Source: Cycas panzhihuaensis (taxonomy: Eukaryota > Cycadophyta). Taken from it: DNA of 64,000 nt. Numbering within the stretch: position 1 is the stretch's first letter; each line of letters opens with the position of its first letter. Shown in pieces: positions 25,301 through 36,335 of this stretch. Below the pieces are notes generated by a model, which saw nothing but the letters and a program-made list of their open reading frames with translations, did not search any database and was not told the origin of the DNA. The position numbers and the translations under genes were made by a program. The stretch covers positions 52,769,741 to 52,833,740 of the forward strand of contig CM041465.1 of assembly GCA_023213395.1 (NCBI GenBank), read 5' to 3'.

Positions 25301-25848
25301 ATCAAATCTTGCATGCCCTTCGACAAAATCTAGCTAGTGCTCAAAATCAAATGAAACAACTAGCAGACCACCACCGATCTAATCGATCTTTTGATATTGG
25401 AGATCTAGTAAACCTCTACCTCTAACCTTATAAGCAACAATCACTCAAGTCCCATCAAGGGCATAAACTAAGCCCCTACTACTATGGCCCTTATAAGATC
25501 CTGCACAAAATTGGTGAAGTTGCTTATACCTTTGAACTCCCCCCAAACACTAATATTTATAATGTCTTACACATGTCCTGCCTAAAAAAATACCTTGGAG
25601 CTAAAGTTACACCCCACACAACCCTTCCCATTCTCTCTGAAGAATAAACTCTTATAGTTCCTCTTGATAAAATCCTTCCCAGTCACCAGTGCCACCTCCA
25701 AAATCACACTATTTCTAAACACTTGGTATAGTGGGTCGGCTGCGATGCTGATGAAGCTACTTGGGAGTCAGAAGAGTTCATCCAGAAACATCCTCATCTC
25801 CAATGCTACGAGGACTCAGCGTCTCAAAGGGGGGGACCTGTAACATAA
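22357..25848 (+). pseudogene. chromovirus pol: protease, reverse transcriptase, RNase H, integrase, chromodomain
   Basis: Domains in order: protease with an intact ILIDSGASLNLI active site (about 22553-22590). Reverse transcriptase (23188-23850) with LVRKKDGSFHLCVGYRELN, SKLDLQSGYYQIPI and the catalytic VFFDDILIYS. RNase H (23880-24350) with LECDASGFGLGIVL and TDHHSLHNLL. Integrase zinc region (24590-24720) and core (24781-25250) with DFITGL, the CDQDPKF aspartate, and YHPQTDG. C-terminal chromodomain (about 25690-25795) with HLV*WVGCDADEATWESEEF. The frame ends at TAA 25846-25848, just inside the 3' LTR. Catalytic residues are largely kept. Stops at 23548, 24160, 25066, 25424 and 25729 each look like a C-to-T change in a conserved Arg or Gln codon. 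Confidence 0.9.
25827..25836 (+). other. polypurine tract of the chromovirus
   Basis: AAGGGGGGGA lies two bases before the 3' LTR start at 25839, where plus-strand DNA synthesis would be primed. It overlaps the last codons of the pol frame. Confidence 0.88.
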
Positions 25849-26239
25849 CCCCACCTTTCCTTAGCAAGAGGGAACCACTAACAAGTAAGTATTAAGGGGT
25901 TTAGCAAGTTATGTGTATGGATCATTAAGTCATCCAATAAGATGTAAGGCCGCTAGGGCCACCAATAGAGTTATATGTATGGACTGCTAAGTCATCCAAT
26001 AAGATGTAAGGCCGCTAGGGCCACCAATAGAATCATTAAGGATGAAGACCCTTACTTGTGTATTTAAAGGGTTAAACTACTCGTAATGTATTAAGTATGA
26101 TATCTTGAAAGGAGAAAGTACTTCGGTACTCATTTTGGTGATTCATTTTCTATGATCTGCTTGCAAATTCATGTTATTTGGCTTCATTTTTGCTAATAAT
26201 CACTTCTACAAGCCTAGATTTCTGAGAAGGAATGGTCTA
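25839..26239 (+). repeat. 3' LTR of the nested chromovirus
   Basis: It is 401 bp, the same length as the 5' LTR, with about 23 substitutions by eye. It ends TCTA where the 5' copy ends TTCA. The 62-bp internal duplication is present (units at 25913 and 25975). It is followed by the duplication TTATT at 26240-26244. Confidence 0.92.
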
Positions 26240-26244
26240 TTATT

Positions 26245-27240
26245 AGCCCACCTTGTTTAAAGATGCTCATTCTTATGTATAAAGATGTTAGAAATGCCAA
26301 TCTCATGCAACTTTAATGCATAAGCATGTGCAAGAAATGAAGTCGATTATTTCACCTTAGCCTTTTTACCAATGGGGTTTTGATCTCATTGGGTAAGTCT
26401 TTCCAACATCATTTGGTGGATATAAGTTCATAATAACTACAACTAATTACTTTACTAAACAGAGTAAAGCTATCCCATTAGTGACTACTACTGGAAAGAT
26501 TATTGCCACATTTATCTTTCGGCATATTACTTGTAGATTTGGGGTACTAAGCATTATTGTTACTGATAATGAGACTTCATTCTATAATCCCTATATTAGT
26601 GAATTATATAATAAATTCCATATCAATCATAGATTATTAGCCCCTTATCACCCTCAAGCAAATGGCTAAGTTGAAGCCTTTAACAAAACTTTAGCTAAAA
26701 TGGTTGCAATGTCCCATAGAGATTAGTATATTTAATTATTTCTGGTATTATGGGCTTATGGAACCTCTATTAGAAATGTTATATGTATGACACCATTTTC
26801 TCTTATTTATGGTGTTGAAACTATCCTCCTATTGGAAGTTGAGATTCCCTCCTTATGTGTTTCATTGAAAGAGTTTACCAATGAAGAGTTCTAAAGGGAA
26901 GCACGCCTCTTAGAACTAGAAAAACTAGATGAGGCTTATCTAAAAGCCTTATAAAATAACATGGGATCTAAGGCTAGAGTTTAGGTTGCTCATGATAGAC
27001 AACTTAGACCTAAGAAGTTTACTGTTGGTGATAAAGTACTATATGATAAGCAACATAAATTTTCTCCTAAGTGGACTGGTCCCTATCTAGTAATTGAAGA
27101 TTAAATAATGGGGCTTATCAAATTTCTACAATAGAGGGTCTGGAATTTAAAAGGCCTATGAATTCCCAATGTCTAAGAAAGTTTTATGCCTAATAGTACT
27201 CATCCTTACCTTTGTAATGAGGATAAACTATGGCTCTAAG
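26245..27240 (+). pseudogene. integrase of the Tat-like element, 3' portion after the nested insertion
   Basis: The reading resumes exactly after the TTATT duplication: PTLFKDAHSY and later a C..CQ pair give the zinc-binding region. The core is at about 26360-26900, with WGFDLIG and the well-preserved run 26481-26669 (IIVTDNETSFYNPYI, then APYHPQANG and a stop where Gln is expected). NKTLAKMVAMSHRD, TPFSLIYGVETILLLE and the C-terminal block LRPKKFTVGDKVLYDK and KWTGPYLVIED follow to about 27110. The first 20 or so residues lie before the insertion at 19500-19556. Stops and one frame change are present. Confidence 0.85.
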
Positions 27241-28317
27241 TTGTTCTTCTTATCTAATGAGCTAAAGCTATAGACAATTCTTTTCTTTGGTCCTTTCTTA
27301 TCTTCCTTTGAACTATTCTTGCTTTCATTAAAGGTCTTACTCATGATCATATAATTCTTTTACTCTTTCTAGCATTTGCGTTGATTATGGGTGCTCTTCT
27401 ACGAGATTTTAATCTTTTTCTCTTTTGAGTTTCATACTTAAGAGAGAAATTGGGCCCTCAACTTTACCACTTATTTTTATCCTTGAAAGAGAAACATCCT
27501 AATCAGCTTCAAATACTTTACCATTTGTTGAGATCATACATTTACTTGTTAGTACTTCACCTTGAGGATTCCTTCTTGGTCATATATCACCTGCTATTTT
27601 CTTTTATTACTTTTATTATCCTTGGCTTACTTTATGTATATCTTGAAGTGAATATTCATTCTGTCACCTTCCCTTTACATTTGGAGACACCATGATTATG
27701 ATTTTCTTTTTTTCTCATGGTTTAATTCTTAAATAGATTGGTCTCTTTTACTTTAGCTTCTATTGAAAAGGATAAATTCTTATTGTATTGAGTAAAAGAG
27801 CTTCATAATTAGATGACTATGATTTCATTCCTATAAAAAAATAAAAATAAAGAGAGTGAAAAGTAAAAGTCAAAAAATAAATAAAATCAAGAAAACCAAT
27901 CAAAAGAAAGAAATTCAAAAAGAAGAAAAGAAAGAAAAAAGAAGAAATGGTAAAAAAGGTAAAAAAAAAAGAAGAAGAAGAAGAAAGAAAGTAAATTATT
28001 ATCATCCTCTTATAATCTAGGGCAAGTTATATGATGGATTCATCCCCACCTATCTATCTAATAGATTGAGTTCATTTAGATGAGTCATTTAGGATCTTCA
28101 ATTCTAGTTGCTTGGGTTCATCATAGCCTCAGTTATGACCAAACTTTGCTTAAAACCTTTGGTTTTTATTAATCATAATCATCTTAATTATGATTTATCT
28201 TTTTCTTCTATATAATTAGAACTAATCTCATTCATTACCATCTCCTTATTGATTGATTCCTTCACCCTCCTTTATTGATCATATCATCTCCACACATTGG
28301 TCCTACTTTTCCCATGA
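27240..28317 (+). other. spacer between integrase and the second RNase H
   Basis: No domain is recognised. It contains a frame of 81 codons (27450-27695, hydrophobic, no signature) and a purine-rich tract at 27830-27995 made of A/G triplets such as AAG and GAAGAA. Confidence 0.45.
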
Positions 28318-28740
28318 CATTGGGTATATTCACTAATAGAGGTAGTAGAGGTAACCCAGGACTCTTTGCTTCTGCTTAGGTCATCTATAACCAATTAGGA
28401 AATCCTCTCCTTTCTACTAGCCTATTTATACCTAGTACAACAAGTAATGAAGCTGAGTATTTTACCATCATAGGAGCCTTATATGATATTTCTCACTTTT
28501 ACCAAGGACCCATCATTATATATTAAGATTCTTAGGTTATAGTCTATTAGTTAGTTAGGTTGTATTAGGTGCATTCATCACGACTCATTCTCCTTCACCA
28601 CCAGGTTTTATCATTACTCTTACTATTCTCTTCAGTTATCATCTAATATGTCCCTTGTTCTCTTAATATTGAAGATGATGCTCTTATTTCCTCTATCTTA
28701 GTTGATTACTTTAGTTGACTTCCCCTTTTTGGTTGGGGGC
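28318..28740 (+). pseudogene. second, archaeal-type RNase H of the Tat-like element
   Basis: Downstream of integrase, on the same strand, the translation reads FTNRGSRGNPGLFASA, then IYNQLGNPLLS, TSNEAEYFTIIGALYDISHF and GPIIIY*DS*VIVY. This is the RNase H1 pattern of the type called archaeal-like, found as an extra domain in plant Tat elements. The first catalytic Asp (in D-G-x-S-R-G-N-P-G) is changed to Asn. The Glu in NEAEY and the Asp in the DS motif are kept. It is distinct from the gypsy RNase H at 18870-19215, so the element carries two. Stops show it is dead here. Confidence 0.78.
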
Positions 28741-29649
28741 ACCTCACTCTAGAACAAGTATAAACTACCACTCTATAAAGAGTATAAACTATTAGTTTTA
28801 GAGGATAAAGGTATAAGTGATGTGAAGATTAAGATGATAGGTTAAAGAGTGAAATAAAGTATCTAAAAGGGATAGACCCATGTGGCAACCTTGGGCCATG
28901 GAGGATCTTGGTAGGGGACAAGTTCCTAAAAGCTTCTTATACCTGGAAGAAGCCAATGAGGAATCTAATATACTTGAAAGTCTAGTTTTTTATTGAGTGA
29001 GATTAGCTTTTCATTCTATAAATAATATGTTTTTATTATGATATATTATATCAATGTTGATTGTATTCTATGTTTGTATAATTTATCAAGAGTATAATAT
29101 GAGTTATGTGAGTTTCTTTTGAGAGATTTATATTCTTCCATCTTCTACTTTTATAAATCTATTATCATTTATTTTAGATGGCTTTATATTTATAGAAATA
29201 GAATAAGTAAACCTTTTATTTACTCCCTTTTATCTTTTATTTATCTTCTATCCTTCACTTCTCCTAATAACTTTTTTCTTTTCAAAACCATCTCACTCTA
29301 GAATGAGTATAAACTACCATGTACATACTAGGTCAAAAATATAAAATGATAAAAGAACAAAAAAGAGAAAAAACATTAAAATTACTATATATTTCCATGG
29401 ACAATCATATTGATGAATGTGTATCATGTTCAATTTATAAAAGGTAAGTAAGAGGAAAAAGGTTTAGAGTTAATCATTTATTACACACAAGTTTCTAAGA
29501 GAAGGTGAATAATATATATACATAAATAAAAGATATGGTACATCTGTTATGTATGACTCATGATATATAACTAAGGCTCACAAAATGCCTCTCATCTCCC
29601 TCCTATATCTCCATATATACAAAATATATTCATCTTTGTAAACTTTGAT

Positions 29650-31400
29650 AAGATCTCTTTGGAACTCTTGCCTATGTTCTCTTCTCTTCCCTCTACTTGA
29701 AGTTTGCCCATGCGTAGACTCTCTACGAGGTGGAAGGTGATGTCCCTATTATATTGTAGTACCCCTTGATGATGTAACTCATGCTCCTACCTATGCTAAC
29801 ATCATCCTATGAAGATGACGTCTCTCATCCTTAGGTACTTTAAGCTCTAACTCCCATGCTTTTAGCTCTAGTCTCATGTCCATATACATGCCTTAAGATC
29901 GAAGTGCATAGCTGCAGTGGCCAATCTAACATCCTAGTAGGGTACAATCTACTATGTTCCATGTTGGCACCTCCTTTGATTGAGGAACATAGGGGAATAT
30001 CATATCTAGTGTCCTCCTCACCTTCCCCGGAGTCATGATCTCATCATATATCCAATAAGAACATATAAGTCATGATCATCCTACTAGAAAGAAAATCATA
30101 ATAAAAAAGGAAGTATAATTTGATGTTCGAGAAATTAATTGATTATCATACCTCATGGCTCACCTCCTCTAGTTAGCTCTACTCCTACCTCCTCCTCTAT
30201 TTGTGGCACTCCCTCTCTTTATAACTCCTAGGGAGCCTCTTGAGCAAGCTCTTCCTCTCTTGCTCTACTCCCTCCTCTTTGCATCTTCTCGTCCATTGAA
30301 CCGAGCTCCATGCTCTATATGGAGCCTCCTCTACCTCGTTTTAATGCTCTAACTACTCTCTTAAGTACTTATTGACTCTTTCCTCCTCCTCTATTGGTCA
30401 ATGTACCTCCTCTCCCTCCTCGACCCATCTAGCCATTACTTGCATCATCTCTTCCACCTCTTCCTCCTCCCTCTCTCCTTCTACCTCTCCTTTGACTAAT
30501 GATAAGATCCTTTCCTACCGATCCCCTCTCTATAACATCCATCTAGTCATCACTCCATGATGATAGTCCTGCATAGGCATCCTCTACTAGTTGTCTCCTA
30601 GTCATCCTACTAAATAAAAGCCTATGTGTACTCCTTGCCATGATAGCTGATCTATTATGGATCCTAGCCCTCATATGCCACTTGTTCATCCCTAGATCTA
30701 TGATAATTAAATCTCCTAACACTCCTCTTGGCCTCATCAAAGGAATGTGGTCATATAACTAACACATTAGGATGGAGCTATAAGAAAATCCCCCTCTTCC
30801 TAACCTCCTGATCCTTAATAACTAAAGACATATGCTATCCACTATATATCACCCCTAGTTTATCCTGATCCCCTACTCATACCTCCTTATGACTCGTATC
30901 CATTCAGTTAGAACTCCAACGAAATTTTGAGTTCTAACTATCTTATATACGATAATTAGAGCTATGATCCTTCACATGATAAGAACATCCCCTATTGTCT
31001 ATATGGCCTCTATAAATTCTCTATGAAGGCTAATCTAATCTATAAAACCCATCAGGTATTATTTACAAGTAGCCAGAGACTTCTCATCCATCACCTTATA
31101 GAGTCTCACCCTCTCTCCATTCCAGTTGACTCATAGAATCCTCCCCACATCCCTCAGAGTGATCTATATCTCACTGATCGCCCATATCTTGAATACGTTA
31201 CATCCCAAAATCTAGTAGTTGATGAAGTCATGCAGTAATTCATGCTCCATTACTCGTTGGATTGATCCACTCACTCGAAAAGGCCCACATGCTCTAAAAG
31301 TGGTCCATCCTACCTCATCTAGTTGGCTAGCTAACTCCCTAATGGCTAATCCTTCATTCTCTTATGTCTCCACTCTCTCTAAAGGCTATATCACATTGAA
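29650..31400 (-). pseudogene. antisense additional ORF, plant mobile domain-like, with Glu-rich C-terminus
   Basis: On the strand opposite gag-pol, a decayed protein starts at about 31400: GLAIRELASQLDEVGWTTF, then RVMEHELLHDFINY, FKIWAISEI*ITLRDVGRIL, GERVRLYKVMDEKSLATCK and NFVGVLTEWIRVIRRYE. The pattern (a helical start, then a short W..(G/S)E..(I/P)TL.DV..(L/I)L block) resembles the plant mobile domain of MAIL/MAIN-type proteins and transposon relatives. From about 30480 to 29900 the same strand is very rich in Glu and Arg and probably coiled-coil. Antisense extra ORFs between integrase and the 3' LTR are known in Tat-group elements. The domain call is by eye and needs a profile search. 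Confidence 0.55.
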
Positions 31401-31429
31401 AGAATCTTGTTAGTTTCTCATTTTCATGT

Positions 31430-32841
31430 TTCAAAATTTTAATTTTTAAATTTTCCTTTAAGAAAGTTCGAAAGTATGACAACATAACTAAAAATACGAT
31501 CTCATAATAAAAAATGTGATTTCCTTTAATTGCCTTAAATTATAAAACTACATTTTTGGTTGTATTATCATATTTTTCACTAGTTTATCATATTTTTAGT
31601 ACAGTGCCTATGTTTTTCATACTATATCATTGTGTTTTTGAAGTAAAAAATTCAAAAATAAAAAAAATAATAAGCTTAACTTACTAGATATCTAGGTCCT
31701 TGCTCCATGTTACTATCACTGATCTCTTAGAGTTGGTCCTCTATTAGAATAGCTCCTGATCATCCCAGAAATAAGAGAAAGAGCCTCTAACTAACTTGTT
31801 TCTCTATCTCCCTCTTATGAAAATGAAACTTTATTTTCATCTTTTTCCTTAATAAAGGAGAGGGGTTTTCCTCTCTTTTTTTAAACAAACTCTTTTCTTT
31901 AATCCATTAAGTCTATCAAATTGAATTATACCTCTTTCTAACTACCATCATCAAATGAAATCACTTTGAGATAGTAAAATGATTCATCTTTTGCCTATTA
32001 GGCTTAAGTATTCAATTTGATATATTTATCTTTTATGGAGATTTTTGGAGACTTGATTTATCACCTCGTATTTATTCTTCCTTCATATTGATATTTATAT
32101 TAGTCTCCAAAATTCTCTAAGTCCCTTTTTACCTGTTAATGAGTCTAAACTATAATAGGGAATTCTCTAAGCCCTTTTACTTATTAAAGAGCCTAAACTA
32201 TGACAAGGAACCCTCTAGAATTTGATTATTGATGAGGCTAAACTATGTTGATCAAGGTCTAAAAGACTTCACCCCATTAATGATTAAACTATGATGGAAT
32301 TCTCTAAAAAGTCACCTATTAATGAGCCTAAAAACTATAACAGTTCATCCTGTGTGCTTTGGAAAAATGAGTTATCTCTCACATGTGGTTAAAGAGACAT
32401 AAACTATGATCAATTATATATTGAAGTACTATCTAGTTTATGGGCATTTAACATTTAAGTCCCATCTAGTTTGTGGGTCTTTGGCATCAATCAATGGCTT
32501 AGTAAGAGGATACCCGGTCCTTTTGGGTAAGCTTTTAAACAACAAATTTTTGATAGTTAGAACCCAATCCTTTTAGGTAACATATTAGGCAAAATTATTT
32601 TAAGAACCTAGTCTTTTTGGGTAAACACATTTAGATAATGTTTCTTTGGCTTGTTAGTTTAGAAGTACCAAGATTAGTTTGATTATATTATAAGACTTTT
32701 ATAGGTTGGTACCTCATCATTCACATATCTCATCTTTAACCTCATTAATTTTTAATGGAAGATCTTTCACCTTCATCATTGCCAACACTCACCATCCTAC
32801 ATTTTTCCTGAAGTAGGAGCTTCAGGTGTCAAGGGGGCAAA
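31430..32841 (+). repeat. 3' non-coding region of the Tat-like element with degenerate short direct repeats
   Basis: Two repeat families are visible. At 32110-32350, blocks like 'ttaatgagcctaaactatga' and 'aattctctaa' recur about every 45-70 bp. At 32511-32630, three units of about 50 bp each contain TCCTTTTGGGTAA or a variant. At 31480-31640, TATCATATTTTT-like motifs recur, echoing the LTR hairpin arms. The polypurine tract (CAAGGGGGCAAA, near 32830-32841) directly precedes the 3' LTR. Long repeat-bearing 3' regions are known for Tat-group elements. Confidence 0.6.
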
Positions 32842-35153
32842 TGTTTCACTAAAACCTAGCCTCTCATTTATCCTTATAACTTTTAACACACTTCTTGTAT
32901 AGTTTAATAAGAAAGTAATGATGAACTTAGTTTTATGTTGTGGTAGGCCATGTTTTTATGAAGTAATATATTGATTTTATTAATGATGTATGATGAATGA
33001 TGATTGTTGTATGATTATACTATCACCTACCGATGATTGATACTTATATCACTAAAATCTTTCTTTCACGATTATTTTTAATTCATTACTTTCTTTATAA
33101 TCTTTTTTTTTTTTTTTCTAATCTTTTCATTTTGATTTCACTCGTGTTTATAATGTTTTATCAAATTTTGGGCTTCTACTTATCATTTTCATTATGTTTG
33201 GGCCTCTTTTTCTCATTAATAGAGTCATTCATGCTTAAATTTATTATTTTAAAAAATAATTTTTAACCTTTAATAAGCTAGTTTTCACCTCCTAACTTGT
33301 CATATCTTTGGTGCTACCAAAAAAGTGATTGGTCACATTTTTAGTATAAAGTTATGTTTTTGGCCAACCAAAAATATAACCAATTATGTTTGTGATTATT
33401 ATGCATGTAAAATTTAGCCAATGTTCTAGATGTTTATATACCACTACCCAAATTTATATGCCTAAAACAAACCCTAATTGATAATGGTCTATTATTCAAA
33501 TTTAAGGAGTCAAAAAATCAAGATTTAGAGTGAACTTTTTGGAGATTTTTAGAGACCTTTGAAGGTTTATACTACTGTGACTTATAAAACTACCTTTAGT
33601 GATACTAATAGGTGAAATCAAGAGGAAATTTTGATGCTTTGGATTGTTGTTTTATTGATGTTCAAATTTTGATGGTTTGTTCTTTAAGTTTCTTAATTTT
33701 TCTCAAGATTTTTATCCTCAAAACTCCTTGTTTATGGTAAGATCTTTCCTAGTTAAAGTTCTTGTGGTTTCACTACTTGTTAGAGATTATTTTTGCTCAG
33801 AGTTTGCCCATTCTTTTTACTAGTATTTATGGTAACTTTCTACTTGTTTTTACCTTAGAAATTAGGATGAAAGGTCTACCCTTTATGGGACATAAAGGGG
33901 GTAGACTATTGTGAAGCATGGTCATTTTTTCACTACCAAGATATCTACCTCTTTCCATTCTTTCATAACTATCCAAACTCTAAGAGGTTTGCCTTCAGCT
34001 TTAGGTTGGTTATGGATATAGTTTAGCCTATGGTGTTTGTTGTTTTTCCTCTTTTGTTAGTTTTAAAGGAAGGGTTTAGAGAAATTTGATCAGATAAAAG
34101 AATGAAAGCTATTCTAAGGTGTAATTTTTCATGATAAGAAAGATGTCTTGATATTATTCTTATTTAGTTTCACTTATTTCATTTCTTTTTCTTTAAAAAG
34201 AAAAATATATATTGGTGAATGATATATGTTTGATTTTTCAAATCATTAAAGGTTTAAGGATCCATTTGGAGCCTATTATACTCTAATTGTGATAAAAGCT
34301 CTTAATATTTTAGCTTGTTACTTGTATAAGGATTATGATTTGGATATGATTGGTTGTATTCTTTGTTAATGGTCTAAAAAGTTATTTATAATAGTAGTAG
34401 TTAATATTTAAAAATCTTTCCTTTTATTGTAGAAGCATTTCTTAAATTTAAAAAAATGGCATGTAATTGGAATGAAGAGTTTCATATGAAGATTGCATGT
34501 TATTAGATCTTTTGGTGGTTTTTCATACATAGTTACATGTCATACTAGTGCTTTTCTTTCCTTGATAAAGTGTGTGTTACATTTAAAATAAATAGTCTCA
34601 TACTCATTTTAGCATGTTTCATCTTTTAAAATAAAAAAGAAAGAAAATATATATTGCATATGTGTTAAGCCTTTTTCTGTGTTTTGAAGACCAAGTAGAT
34701 TGATTTTTTGGTCTCATTAATTATCTTTCATTTAATTTTTTATAAAGCAAAAAGGATAAAAAAATGCAAACAAATAAGAAACAAAACTTGTTTTCATTGC
34801 CTAACCCTTTCTCCCTCATTCAAGTAGAACACTAAAGGTTGAAAGAATCAAAGGAAAGGAGTCCCTAGGAAGGACACAAGAGACATTGTTAGAGTAGCTC
34901 TAAACTTAGAACTCCTTCACCTAATTGTATAGGATAATGGATTCAACCACCCCATATATCTTAGCATTTTGTTGCCTCATTCATTCACATTTTATTAGAT
35001 GACACAATTAGGTGGAGACTCCTTCTTAGGAGTTGGATAAAGGTGGTCACTTAAATTCTCTTAAACTTTATATCTCCTTATCTAGATTTGAAACAAAATA
35101 AAACATTGTGTTGATTAAGAGATATTTAGTTTTGGTCCACCTGACACACACCA
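32842..35153 (+). repeat. 3' LTR of the Tat-like element
   Basis: It starts TGTTTCACTAAAACC directly after the polypurine tract and ends CACACCA before the ATTTT duplication. It matches 12045-14373 throughout, with many transitions and small indels. The hairpins at 33300-33328 and 33351-33380 correspond to those of the 5' LTR. Confidence 0.86.
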
Positions 35154-35770
35154 ATTTTTTCATATAGGTGACTTTCCATATAAAAGGTAAGAATAAGATA
35201 AATATTTTATGGGAAACACACATACGGGTTTATATTTTTATAGCTATAAAGTTCTATAAAGGGGATTAAATACTTGTAAAATGAAAGACTCATAAAATAA
35301 GATTCCCATAACCTTATAAGGTTAGTTGAGATTTAATCTAGACTATTGATCAATTGAGCATCATTAAATTATAAGCATCGATCTTTAACACTAGTCATAA
35401 TTAAATCCTAGTAGCTTATTTCAAAAGTATAACAATAAACAATCACTTATACAAAAGTAAATATGAGTCAATATATACCTTATAAGAAATAAATGCTTGA
35501 GGGCAAGGTTGTTAAATTATAAATTGGCCATGATATACATTTTAATTCACATAGTATATATGACAAGCATATTTAATTAATATAAGATGAAGCCAAATGA
35601 GGAAATAATTGCATAGAATATGAAGTGTGATGGTGAAAGCATCAAAGATAGGAAACACAGAGATTTATGCTTGTGCTTAACTTTTACTACTGATGATGTA
35701 AAGATCATAATGTGTCTATTAAAATTAAGGCTTACTCCAAGTTCTTTTAGTTGCTTCAACTTACTTATCT
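35154..35770. other. AT-rich DNA, nothing recognised
   Basis: The segment starts with the ATTTT target duplication of the Tat-like element (35154-35158). No coding similarity, RNA gene or long repeat is seen beyond that. Confidence 0.45.
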
Positions 35771-36327
35771 AGTTGATGACTTAGTGACACATATTTTCCT
35801 TCAATAGTCACTTTGATGACTCAGTTAACCCCTTGTTGAACTAAATTATTACCCTTTGATGACTCTTCTTTTTTTTTTAATGTTATTGAAAAATCTTCAT
35901 TTTCCATCATTTTGGTTAATCATAATTTTTGTCATAACCAAAATCATAATTATAATTTTTGTCCTAGCCCAAAAATACAACCTTTTTAATAAAACACAAC
36001 CTTCAAATCTGACGTTCATTTTGATCATATGTTTAGTGTATTTTTTATCATATTTTTTAGTTAAAAACATGACCTTCATATAACTAAAAATATAACCTTC
36101 ATTTTTATCATGTTATTAATGTGTTTTTTATCATAATTTTCATTTATTGATCACATTTTTTATTGTTTATCACGTTTTTCATAATCCATCATATTTTTCA
36201 CCTTTTTGCCTACTAAAAATTTTATCAACAATAAGCTATAATTTTTATTGTAGGGATTTCAACTTATCAGCAGCCACAACTTGCCCTCCTCCCTAATTTT
36301 GCCTCTAGTTTACCCAAAAATTCAATC

Positions 36328-36335
36328 TATAAATA
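36328..36335 (+). promoter_or_regulatory. candidate TATA box
   Basis: TATAAATA stands between CAATC and AGCCCATTCTCCCA, a context typical of plant core promoters. If real it would drive transcription to the right from about 36360. No intact gene follows, so it more likely belongs to a retrotransposon LTR. Confidence 0.4.

Larger units (their letters stand above)
19557..26239 (+). mobile_element. chromodomain Ty3/gypsy retrotransposon (chromovirus), full length, nested
   Basis: The element is 6,683 bp with two 401-bp LTRs, TTATT target duplications, a tRNA-Met-type primer site, a polypurine tract and one gag-pol frame ending in a chromodomain. The compact size, short LTRs and frame running 10 bp into the 3' LTR resemble the plant Reina-type chromoviruses, but I cannot assign the clade without a tree. 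By eye the LTRs differ at about 23 of 401 positions, mostly transitions, so it is younger than its host element but not recent. It splits the integrase gene of the Tat-like element. Confidence 0.93.
12045..35153 (+). mobile_element. Tat-like Ty3/gypsy retrotransposon, full length, carrying a nested element
   Basis: The ends are defined by two LTRs of about 2.3 kb (12045-14373 and 32842-35153) flanked by the direct repeat ATTTT (12040-12044 and 35154-35158). Inside, in order on the plus strand, are gag, a retropepsin-like protease, a truncated reverse transcriptase, RNase H, integrase and an additional RNase H, followed by a long 3' region with an antisense ORF and short direct repeats. The gypsy order, long LTRs, long 3' region and extra archaeal-type RNase H match the plant Tat lineage. 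The total is 23.1 kb, or about 16.4 kb once the nested chromovirus (19557-26239 plus 5-bp duplication) is removed. All reading frames are broken. Confidence 0.87.
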
